Below are positions 55,588 through 64,000 of a stretch of 64,000 nt of DNA, one piece after another; position 1 is the first letter of the stretch; each line of letters begins with the position of its first letter. This stretch comes from an uncultured Aquimarina sp. (GTDB taxonomy: Bacteria > Bacteroidota > Bacteroidia > Flavobacteriales > Flavobacteriaceae), in assembly GCA_947498935.1 (NCBI GenBank), contig CANMMM010000013.1, positions 62,001 through 126,000 on the forward strand, in the 5' to 3' direction. The position numbers and the translations under genes were made by a program. Under the pieces are notes generated by a model. That model ran no database searches. It was not told the DNA's origin and saw only the letters and a list, made by a program, of their open reading frames with translations.

Positions 55588-56867
55588 GTATAAAGCATTA
55601 CACAAAACCAATGTACAAATGTGCATTTTTAGGATATATATAAGTAGGAGTGCATCATGCATCAATACTGATTATGCATATGGCCACAAAACAGTAATTT
55701 AGATAAAATACTAGTACTATTTTATCTTGTAATAGTTCTTAGTTGGGTAATCTTTTTTTTTATTAGTAGTTGGTTAACAATTATTTATGTTAAAAAGCGA
55801 CATGTATTTGTAAGTTTTTTCTTTCTTTTTTACTGGATTTTGTCCCCCTTTTTATGCGTATACGATTCCAAACAGATCTTTCTTCGGCCTTATACGTATA
55901 CCAGGAAATATGAATTAGTTGCTATTAAGGATATTTTACTAATTATTTGTTTTTGATGATAAATATATGGTGAATTTGTCTTTTTTGAGTGTTTTATTGA
56001 ATAATTCTTAGTTTTTTCTGTTTTTTTGATAGGTGATCTTTAATTTGTTTACACACAGCATGTTATGGTTTTAACGTATTTATTTTGAGTACTAAGAGTA
56101 TTCAAAATCAATCATTTATAGCTAAATTTATATTGTTAAAACAAATCAAATAATTTAGAAACATAATAACCGGCTTATAGAAAAAACTACTTTAGACTTC
56201 CTTTATACTACCCCCTTTTTAATATAGTCTTTAGTGATGAAACAAGATTGTCTTGTAGTCATATAATTGATTGCATGTTGGCAATATGTTACGTTGCTTT
56301 TTAATAAACCTAGTAACGCATTTGTTTTTTTAATAATCCTTAGGTCTATGATAGTATGTAGAATGGTCATACTACCATAGATGCAAACAAAGTTTAAACG
56401 CAAACAAGCTATACATAAAATTTCAAGTACTGTACAACTTTGGCGAGCTAGCATTACTTGAGAATAGGATAACGATAAACTAAACGATTCAATCATTATG
56501 ATTAAATATGTACCAGTTTTCTTATGGGAAAGATGTAGAGGAATACTAGCGTGTATACGAATATATATGCTATCATGCTATTTCTTAAGACCTATAAGTA
56601 CCGATAGTACTGTAGCTTCTACAGACTATGGTAGCAAACAAAATATAGATACTCGTAGGGATACGCGTATTTTTTTTCCTTTCATACGTAGTACGCTTCT
56701 AACGATTCATACCTATTTATATTTATCTATATATGGTATTGCTCATACTCATGAAGTACCTATACCTAGGTGCTTAAATTCTACCTAAAGATGTGTAACA
56801 TACCGAATACACAAAGACAGTTACCCAAGTAAAAAGTTAGCATACAATATCAAATCTTTTATAAAAG
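55588..56867. other. 1.3-kb intergenic region upstream of the giant gene
   Basis: Two facing frames at 56203-56496 (minus) and 56498-56788 (plus) have no recognisable domain, and I do not call them. The structured RNA motif copy 2 sits at 56422-56473. Otherwise AT-rich. Confidence 0.5.
56422..56473 (+). ncRNA. Candidate structured RNA (copy 2)
   Basis: Stem ttcaagta (56422-56429) pairs with tacttgagaa (56455-56464). The loop is identical to copy 1 over 20 nt (TGTACAACTTTGGCGAGCTA, 56431-56450) and GGATAACGAT follows (56467-56476). The differing but still pairing stems indicate selection on RNA structure. No terminator is obvious downstream. It lies 390 bp before the giant repeat protein gene. 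Confidence 0.6.
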
Positions 56868-59800
56868 ATGGATACAAAATATAATTTATTCAAGCAGTTG
56901 CTTATGAAAATTTATACAAATTTCTCAGTTATTTTTAGAAAGATAGCAGGAGTGTCCAAAAACTCACACAGACAAGCAGAAACGATTACGCATAGTTTTT
57001 TAGGAAAGAAAATCACTATGATCAACAGGGTTTCCTGTATGATGCGTATGTTTTTTATGCTGTTTGTAGGTGTACTGGCGTACGGACAATCTAGTTTAAC
57101 ACCTTTTGATTGTTCGAGTACATTTTATCAAGTAATAAATGGTGAGCTCAGAGCTTATTTTGCGGCAGATGGTACGTATGGCGATCCACTACATAGTTTA
57201 GAAAACTACAATGCAGGCGCATACAATCCTATAGATAATTATTTGTATGCAGTTTTCGAAGTGGGAACTACGGATTCTAATCACTTAATACGTATCGGTA
57301 ATGATGGTGCGATAGAAGATTTAGGTGAGATAGATGTCACAGGTCCTGGTGGTACTTCGTTTATTGCAGCGGATTTTGATTTAGCAGGGGGGTATTATCT
57401 GCGTAGTGGTGCCAATCTAAGGCGTATCGATAATGTAAATACGCTGACTCCCGATCCTACTAGAAGTATTACTACTACATTTTTAAACAATGCCTTTTTC
57501 GGAGGACCAGCAGCTGCTACTATGAATGCAGCTGATATTGTATATATAAATGGTGCTTTTTATGGCACCAATGATGGGGCTTCCTTATATATATGGGATA
57601 TCAATACGCCTTCTAGAACCATTGTACCTCTGACAGGATTACCCGTTAGTGGTGCGGTATATGGAGCAAGTTATACAGATGATCAAGACAGGTTATACGT
57701 TTCGTTTAATGACGGAGGACTCTATCTAATAGAAAATTATACAACTTCACCGACTACACGTTTTGTAGCCAATACCGTTAATACAGCTCGTAATGACGGT
57801 TTTTCGTGTCCTACAGCACCGTCTACCATCGATCAGGATGAGGATACATTATTAGATATCTTCGATTTAGATTTAGATGGTGATGGAATTCCTAATATCG
57901 ATGAAGCGCCGTCGGATCCTTTTGCAGATCTAGATGCAGATGGAGTAGTAGCGTATTTAGATGATAATGATACGACAGGGGCGATAGGGAATCAAGACGA
58001 AATGGTACAACCTACATTCGATACAGATGGCGATGGTGTGCCTGATTTCTTTGATTTAGACAGTGATAATGATGGGATTTATGATGTGGTAGAAGCAGGA
58101 CACGGGATTGCCCATACCGATGGAAGAATCACAGACCAAGAAACCAATTCTGGAGTAAATGGATTGTATGATAGTTTAGAAAATAACGATAGTGTAACTG
58201 CTACGATTACCTATACGATAGCTGATACAGATGCTACAGGCGCACCCAATTTTCAATCTACAGATAGTGATGGTGATGGGTGTAGCGATGCTATAGAAGG
58301 AGCAGGAAGTTTTACAGCAGCAGATACAGATGGATCAGATAGCTTAGGCGATACGGTTAATGAAGATGGAGTACCTACCATAGCAGGAAGCCCGCAGGCT
58401 ACTACTGCTACCGTTACCGATGCAGCGGATGATAGTGCCTGTGATACCGTGGTATCCAGTCTGACACCGTATAATTGTCCGAGTGTTTTTTACCAAATTA
58501 TAGCAGGAGAGCTTAAAACCTATGACCCTGTTACAGGAGAATATTCAGCACCGATAGCGACTACAGAATTATACAACGCTACAGGGTACAACCGTATCGA
58601 TAACTATGTGTATGCTATAGGAAAAGGAGGGAATAGTAGCCCTATCAATAAACATTTATTACGTATAGGAGCCGATGGTATTTTCGAAGATCTCGGAGCG
58701 ATTTCAAGCTTTGGAAATGGAGGCATCTCAGGAGATGTAGACGATGCCGATAACCTATGGATCAATATCGGTCAGGAATATCATAAAATAGAAAATGTAT
58801 CTACACTACCAGTAGGGGGTGCACCTGCATTGATACCTGTAACCTTTACAGGGGCTGGAGGAAGTACCCTGCCTAATAGTACCGTAAATGATGTCGTGTT
58901 CATCAATGGAAGTTTATACGGCGTTAATAATAATGGAGAAGTAAATAGTTGGAACCTAACAACACTAGAAAAAACGTTAGTAGGTGGCCTTACCACGCCT
59001 ACTGCTACCAATTACGGAGCAGCGTATACAGATGCATCCGATAGGTTATATGTATCTTATAATGATGGAGGGCTGTACCTTATAGAAGATTACACGACTA
59101 ATACGCCTATTGCATTTGCATTAAGCTCTACGGCTATTACTACTAGTAATGATGGCTTTTCATGCCCTACAGCACCATCTCCTATCGATCAAGACAAGGA
59201 TTTAATCCTGAATCCAGTAGATTTAGATTTAGATGGAGATGGAATAACCAATATCGATGAATCGCCTTCCAATCCATTTGCCGATTTAGATGGCGATAGA
59301 GTATTCGCATACCTCGATGATGATGAGGCTACAGGAGCGATAGGGAATCAAGATGGAAAAGTAGAAGCCGCATTTGATACAGATGGGGATGGTATTCCTG
59401 ATTTCTTTGACCTAGATAGTGATAATGATGGGATTTACGATGCGCTAGAAGCAGGACACAACCAGGCGATTACAGCAGGAACGATTACAGGACAAGGTAC
59501 AGGTTCTGGAGCTAATGGACTATTCGATGCTCTAGAAACAGCCGATACACCTACCACAGGTATTACATATACCATTACAGATACAGATGCCACTGCAGGG
59601 TTTGATTTTCAAGCTACAGATAGTGATGGTGATGGCTGTAGTGATGCTAATGAAGCCTATGCAGATAGTAATGCAGATGGTAGCGATGGAGGTATTTATA
59701 ATCCTTCTAATACAGCTACAGAGCCTTTGAGTATAGCCGATGGCACGATTGATCAAGACGGATTGGTAGCAGCAGCAGCCTATGACACAGGCGCTATAGC

Positions 59801-62800
59801 AGCAGTAACTGATGCTACAGCAATAACCGCTTGCGGAGATAGTGATGGCGTAGATGATGCCTTAGAAAATGCAGCACCTAATGGAGGAGATGGTAATAAT
59901 GATGGAATTCCAGATGCAGAACAATCCAATGTAGCATCGATACCCGATTATTTTGGTAAAGGATATGTAACCCTAGAAGTAGTAGTGACAGGTGATTGTG
60001 CTAAGATTACATCTATGACGCCTGTGGCAGAAGCCGAATTAGCCTCGCAGGATGCTGAGTATGAATACCCAGTAGGTTTAATGAATTTTACACTAGAATG
60101 TGAGCTGGCAGGACAAACAGCAGATGTTACCATCTATTGGCATAATATAAGTGCCATACAAACGCTTAGAAAATACGGATCATCAGCACCAGGAGCCAAT
60201 GATGCAGAATACGATAATTTTTCGAGTTTCTCTAGGTTTGAGGTGATCAATGGAGTGCAAGTACCTACCACATCATATAGTATTACTGATGGACAAATTG
60301 GTGATGAGAGTAGTGCCCCTAGAATTATTATAGATCCAGTAGGACCTGGTACAAGTTCTGACGATTCCGACAATGATGGTATTTTTGATGATGTAGATCT
60401 AGATGATGATAATGATGGAATTCTAGATTGTGACGAGAACTATTGTGGAGAGACACAATTTATATCTCCAATTGGAGGAGGAAATCCAGATCCAGCTACT
60501 TTATGTGGTACACCAGGACAGGCATTATCGTATCCGCTTATTGTACCCCAGAGTGATCAAATCGTAACGACTACCATAACGCATCAAGCAGGAACTTGTG
60601 CATATTCAAATTTTGACCCATGGGGGACGACGCCAGGAAGCTTTACATTCGATGATATTTCTTTTGTAGCCCCTTCTGGGCCAGATCCTTCACCTAGATA
60701 TTTTGATATTGTAGGCACTATCAATGGAAAACAAATAGAATTGGATTTTGGCGTAGCAGCTAATACGTTTGATGATACGACATCAAAATTTGCCTACATC
60801 ATAGCCATTGCAGGAACAGGAGGAGGAACGGAGTGTGTAGAAATTACCTCTTCTCAGACCCTAGAAGTAGTAGGAAATCAAGATGCTTTCAATACAGGGA
60901 TATACCAATTATTAGATGGGAATCCGACAACCACTTTTGGAACTACTGGAACCGTAATCCGATCTAATACAGGGCCGGGAGCTGATGGATATACGGTTTA
61001 TACCTTTGATAGCAGTGTATCGAGTATTACGCTTTCATACAGCACTTGTGGTCTTAATGATCCACATGGAATGATATGGGGAATGGTAAAATCGATCAAG
61101 GCAGATGATGATGGAGATGGTATCGAAAATGCATTTGACTTAGACAGTGATAATGATGGATGTCCTGATTATGTAGAAGGAGCAGCTAGCTTTTTAGAAG
61201 CAATAGATGGACGCCCCGCTGTAGGAAACCTATCTGATGGGAATGGATCAGTAGTTGTAACCAATTTAGGAAATACAGTAGATACGACTCTAGGGAGTAG
61301 TAGTTATGGTGTTCCTACCATTGCAGGAGCTGGACAAGCCATAGGAAATAGCCAAAATGCAAGTGCCACGATCGATTGTAGAGATACAGACTCCGATGGC
61401 ATACCCGATACAGTAGATTTAGATGATGATAATGATGGGATTTTAGATAGTGCAGAAAATTCCTGTGGTACAGGAGGGTTTTATAGTCCGTCCTATAATT
61501 TTAATAGTGGTTCAGGAACTACCAATGATTTAGCATCTACTACAGATTCAGGTTCTTTTGTCACTACTGCGAGTCCACTGACTATTGGAGCGGGACTAAC
61601 AGCAGTACCAAGAGATGCAGCCAATTCACAAGCATATTTATTATTAGACAATGTAGATCAACCAGATTTAGCATCGGCCATAGCCAATAACGATTATGTA
61701 GAATTTAATTTTACGACCAATGCTAGTTTTACAGAAGGGATCGTTAATTCTTTCTCAGAAAACCCTCAGGTATTAGGTTCCTTACCGGTACAGCAGTATT
61801 TCCATAAAATAGCTATTGCGATATCCGAAGATAGTTTTGCGACACCGGGTGACATCTTAAAACAAGATTATATCATCGGCAGAACTCCGGTAGGTTTTGT
61901 ATTTACACCAGTAGAAAACAAATATTTACTACAGCAGAATACGACGTACACCGTTCGTGTCTATCACTATGATGCACCTGCGGCAGCTACAAATTTGGCA
62001 TCATTTGATGATTTTGGTTTCCAAATAGATAATTGCCCAGTAACAGCCGATTTTGATGGAGACGGTGTGTTTAATGAGCTGGATTTAGATAGTGATAATG
62101 ATGGAGTTTATGATGTCGTAGAAGCAGGAGGAACTGATGCGAATGATGATGGACGTGCAGATGATTTAGATACAGACCCTACCAATGATAATGGGATTCC
62201 AGATTCTGCCAATGGAGGTGCAGGGATCAGTACACCGACCGATACAGGTAGTGATGGTAGCTTTGATTACTTGAATTTAGACAGTGATGGTGATGGCTGT
62301 AGTGATGCTAATGAAGCCTACAATACACGTATTGCTGATGGAGGTGATTCGGGAGTGTTTGGGCTAGACCCCGCGACTGTAGATCCACTAACAGGATTAG
62401 TAACTTCTGGAAGTCCGAGTTATGCAGACCCTGTAGATGCAGACAGTACAGGAGGACCAGACTATCAGCAAGTAGGCGGGCCAGATGCGGATGGCGATGG
62501 TGTCATGGATGCCTGTGATCCTACCTTTGACGATAATGATGGCGATGGTATCGGTGATGCGGCAGATTTAGATGATGATAATGATGGTATTTTAGACAGT
62601 GTAGAATGTCCAGTACCGAATGCTACAGGAACAGGAACACAGCTAGGATGGTTCTATAATGATTCGCCACAAACGTTTACACCCAGTATTTTTAATGCAG
62701 AAATAGCCAGCGCTACCAATACAGTGATCGGACCTGGGGTCGTAGGAACCTTAACAACTGCTCCTACAGAAACCTTACGAATTGCCAATGCTGATGAAAC

Positions 62801-64000
62801 CAGTTTTGCAGCAGCAAAAACAAGTAATGATTACGTAGAACAGTCCTTTACTACTGCTGCGGCAGTATCTGGGAATAAATATTTGAATGAATTCACCTTA
62901 TGGGGAGAAGCAGCTGGAGTAGGAGATGGTTCTGCACCAACTTTATTCCCATACCAGTTTGCATTAGAGGTTTCTACAGATCCTACATTCGCTACCAATG
63001 TTACGGTATTGTTAGAAGATCAATTAATGACGATGCCAGCTGCAAGAGGGAATATTAGTTTCCCTATACCTAACCCTCTTCTCTTAGAGGCTAGTACTAC
63101 CTATTATTTTAGAGCATATATTTATAATGTAGCTTCTTCTAGTGGCGTGATTTCTTTTGATGATCAGCGTTATAGAGCTACTATTTATGATGGACCATTA
63201 GTATGTGATAATGATGGCGATGGATTGTCTAATGAATTGGATTTAGACAGTGATAATGACGGTATTTATGATGTAGTAGAAGCAGGCGGAACTGATGCAG
63301 ATAATGATGGTAGAGCCGATGATACAGATGGTGATTCCGCGAATGATAATGGAGTGCCTAATAGTGCTAATGGAGGAGCAGGGATTAGTGCACCGACCGA
63401 TACAGGCAGTGATGGTAGCTTTGATTACCTCACTTTAGATAGTGATGGGGATGGCTGTAGCGATGCCAATGAAGCCTATAATAGTACTACAGCAGATGGC
63501 GGTGATACAGGTGTGTTTGGTACTGATCCAGCAACCGTAGATCCATTGACAGGTTTAGTTACTTCGGGCAGCCCTAGTTATGCAGATCCAGTAGATACCG
63601 ATGCTACAGGAGGCTTAGATTTTCAGCAAGTAGGTCCTGATACTGATGCTGATGGTATCATGGATGCTTGTGATCCTACAAGTGATGATAACGATGGTGA
63701 TGGAGTAGGAGATGTTGCAGATTTAGATGATGATAATGACGGTATATTAGATACAATAGAGTGTACATTAAACCCTATTGATTTTACAGGCTTAAATTTT
63801 GGGCAAACAGGCGGAGTGTTCAATACGGTAAATAGTTATTTAACCGCTACGATTACAACAAATGCTACGAATGCAGCAGATGGTGGTGGATTAAGAGCTA
63901 GAGATAATGAAATTTTAGAATTAAGAGATGTATCACCAGATTTAATAGGTACTATCGCAAGCGCAGAAATAGATTTTAGTGAGCGAACGGATGTACAAAT
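56868..64000 (+). CDS. Giant secreted Ca-binding (TSP3-repeat) surface protein, 3' end beyond window
   Basis: More than 2,377 codons, open to the window end; the frame was checked at several points. The N-terminus is a long basic extension (about 50 residues, [12 protein letters not shown]...) before a normal signal core ([16 protein letters not shown]); an internal ATG at 57018 would give a short signal. Two related beta-propeller-like domains (DUF6923-like; about 57093-57830 and 58465-59190) each end in [10 protein letters not shown]. Then come many thrombospondin type 3 Ca-binding repeats (DxDxDG, such as [15 protein letters not shown] and [11 protein letters not shown]) between beta-rich inserts. 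Likely exported by T9SS; sorting domain not in view. It could be an adhesin or a biofilm or gliding-related protein. Confidence 0.88.
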   Translation, partial: MDTKYNLFKQLLMKIYTNFSVIFRKIAGVSKNSHRQAETITHSFLGKKITMINRVSCMMRMFFMLFVGVLAYGQSSLTPFDCSSTFYQVINGELRAYFAADGTYGDPLHSLENYNAGAYNPIDNYLYAVFEVGTTDSNHLIRIGNDGAIEDLGEIDVTGPGGTSFIAADFDLAGGYYLRSGANLRRIDNVNTLTPDPTRSITTTFLNNAFFGGPAAATMNAADIVYINGAFYGTNDGASLYIWDINTPSRTIVPLTGLPVSGAVYGASYTDDQDRLYVSFNDGGLYLIENYTTSPTTRFVANTVNTARNDGFSCPTAPSTIDQDEDTLLDIFDLDLDGDGIPNIDEAPSDPFADLDADGVVAYLDDNDTTGAIGNQDEMVQPTFDTDGDGVPDFFDLDSDNDGIYDVVEAGHGIAHTDGRITDQETNSGVNGLYDSLENNDSVTATITYTIADTDATGAPNFQSTDSDGDGCSDAIEGAGSFTAADTDGSDSLGDTVNEDGVPTIAGSPQATTATVTDAADDSACDTVVSSLTPYNCPSVFYQIIAGELKTYDPVTGEYSAPIATTELYNATGYNRIDNYVYAIGKGGNSSPINKHLLRIGADGIFEDLGAISSFGNGGISGDVDDADNLWINIGQEYHKIENVSTLPVGGAPALIPVTFTGAGGSTLPNSTVNDVVFINGSLYGVNNNGEVNSWNLTTLEKTLVGGLTTPTATNYGAAYTDASDRLYVSYNDGGLYLIEDYTTNTPIAFALSSTAITTSNDGFSCPTAPSPIDQDKDLILNPVDLDLDGDGITNIDESPSNPFADLDGDRVFAYLDDDEATGAIGNQDGKVEAAFDTDGDGIPDFFDLDSDNDGIYDALEAGHNQAITAGTITGQGTGSGANGLFDALETADTPTTGITYTITDTDATAGFDFQATDSDGDGCSDANEAYADSNADGSDGGIYNPSNTATEPLSIADGTIDQDGLVAAAAYDTGAIAAVTDATAITACGDSDGVDDALENAAPNGGDGNNDGIPDAEQSNVASIPDYFGKGYVTLEVVVTGDCAKITSMTPVAEAELASQDAEYEYPVGLMNFTLECELAGQTADVTIYWHNISAIQTLRKYGSSAPGANDAEYDNFSSFSRFEVINGVQVPTTSYSITDGQIGDESSAPRIIIDPVGPGTSSDDSDNDGIFDDVDLDDDNDGILDCDENYCGETQFISPIGGGNPDPATLCGTPGQALSYPLIVPQSDQIVTTTITHQAGTCAYSNFDPWGTTPGSFTFDDISFVAPSGPDPSPRYFDIVGTINGKQIELDFGVAANTFDDTTSKFAYIIAIAGTGGGTECVEITSSQTLEVVGNQDAFNTGIYQLLDGNPTTTFGTTGTVIRSNTGPGADGYTVYTFDSSVSSITLSYSTCGLNDPHGMIWGMVKSIKADDDGDGIENAFDLDSDNDGCPDYVEGAASFLEAIDGRPAVGNLSDGNGSVVVTNLGNTVDTTLGSSSYGVPTIAGAGQAIGNSQNASATIDCRDTDSDGIPDTVDLDDDNDGILDSAENSCGTGGFYSPSYNFNSGSGTTNDLASTTDSGSFVTTASPLTIGAGLTAVPRDAANSQAYLLLDNVDQPDLASAIANNDYVEFNFTTNASFTEGIVNSFSENPQVLGSLPVQQYFHKIAIAISEDSFATPGDILKQDYIIGRTPVGFVFTPVENKYLLQQNTTYTVRVYHYDAPAAATNLASFDDFGFQIDNCPVTADFDGDGVFNELDLDSDNDGVYDVVEAGGTDANDDGRADDLDTDPTNDNGIPDSANGGAGISTPTDTGSDGSFDYLNLDSDGDGCSDANEAYNTRIADGGDSGVFGLDPATVDPLTGLVTSGSPSYADPVDADSTGGPDYQQVGGPDADGDGVMDACDPTFDDNDGDGIGDAADLDDDNDGILDSVECPVPNATGTGTQLGWFYNDSPQTFTPSIFNAEIASATNTVIGPGVVGTLTTAPTETLRIANADETSFAAAKTSNDYVEQSFTTAAAVSGNKYLNEFTLWGEAAGVGDGSAPTLFPYQFALEVSTDPTFATNVTVLLEDQLMTMPAARGNISFPIPNPLLLEASTTYYFRAYIYNVASSSGVISFDDQRYRATIYDGPLVCDNDGDGLSNELDLDSDNDGIYDVVEAGGTDADNDGRADDTDGDSANDNGVPNSANGGAGISAPTDTGSDGSFDYLTLDSDGDGCSDANEAYNSTTADGGDTGVFGTDPATVDPLTGLVTSGSPSYADPVDTDATGGLDFQQVGPDTDADGIMDACDPTSDDNDGDGVGDVADLDDDNDGILDTIECTLNPIDFTGLNFGQTGGVFNTVNSYLTATITTNATNAADGGGLRARDNEILELRDVSPDLIGTIASAEIDFSERTDVQ
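62049..63762 (+). repeat. Tandem ~1.16-kb internal repeat in the giant gene
   Basis: The block of about 530 bp starting at gatttagatagtgataatgatgg (62082) recurs at 63240, a spacing of 1,158 bp, with only scattered changes. It encodes [55 protein letters not shown] and [11 protein letters not shown]. The sequence between the blocks is dissimilar. Confidence 0.8.

Noticed and set aside
56203-56496. 97-codon minus frame
   Set aside because: Overlaps the structured RNA motif copy 2 and has no domain; likely chance.
56498-56788. 96-codon plus frame just after RNA motif copy 2
   Set aside because: Tempting as a riboswitch-controlled gene, but the sequence has no signal, domain or coherent composition, and copy 1 has no equivalent frame.
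56868-64000. CRISPR-like or tandem DNA array
   Set aside because: The repeated DNA is coding (DxDxDG Ca-binding units in one open frame), with irregular spacing.

Overview
This window is a chromosomal segment from a member of the Bacteroidota, most likely a marine Flavobacteriaceae (Aquimarina-like, which is a guess). The reasons are: low-to-moderate GC; type IX secretion (T9SS) C-terminal sorting domains on an amylase, a DNRLRE protein and a sulfatase; many SCSSDD-type lipoproteins; the TAnnTTTG -7 promoter box of Bacteroidota in front of several genes; DUF4252 proteins beside an ECF sigma factor; and a giant protein of thrombospondin type 3 repeats. There is no rRNA, tRNA, phage, insertion sequence or CRISPR array that I can see.

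Layout. 0.4-3.8 kb: amidohydrolase, N-acetylmuramoyl-L-alanine amidase and an ABC-F ATPase, all +. 4-11.2 kb: GNAT acetyltransferase, OmpH/Skp-like protein, M1 and M28 peptidases, an MFS transporter whose real start lies upstream of any ATG, and a CBM9-like protein. 11.5-24.4 kb, mostly -: secreted alpha-amylase with tandem CBM26-like modules, small lipoproteins, a beta-lactamase-like serine hydrolase, a GT39-like membrane protein, a DNRLRE/T9SS protein, a haem c lipoprotein, an acyl-CoA thioesterase, RmuC and a DUF5063 protein. 24.7-34.4 kb: a corrinoid salvage locus. cobU-cobT-cobS-cobC and a BtuFCD-type ABC importer lie on -, facing a cobalamin-riboswitch-controlled TonB receptor on +. The locus is interrupted by a gene that looks like an extracellular contractile injection system (eCIS) cargo. 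34.6-42.9 kb: S41 protease, an ECF sigma / putative anti-sigma / 2x DUF4252 cluster, and purB, a HEAT-like gene and a sirtuin. 43.8-49.1 kb: a LytTR regulator, then a tiny lipoprotein, a TPR sensor kinase and a response regulator. 50.9-55.3 kb: a T9SS sulfatase followed by its likely maturase, a lipoprotein formylglycine-generating enzyme with both catalytic cysteines. 56.9-64 kb: the 5' part (more than 2,377 codons) of a giant Ca-binding repeat protein that runs off the window.

Between the genes there are three kinds of repeated DNA. (1) Eight copies of an 85-101 bp palindromic element, with arms gggcgtt...aacgc and two alternative cores, mostly sit just beyond the 3' ends of genes. (2) A ~160 bp MITE-like element has inverted ends (gaagtggttt). 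Three copies cluster at 41.8-42.35 kb and diverged copies or ends lie elsewhere. (3) A two-copy motif at 50.45 and 56.42 kb has a strictly conserved 20-nt loop flanked by a 9-bp stem whose two strands differ completely between copies yet still pair. That is the signature of a structured RNA I cannot name, and it is the best candidate here for something undescribed. Both copies lie about 0.4 kb upstream of genes for large secreted proteins.
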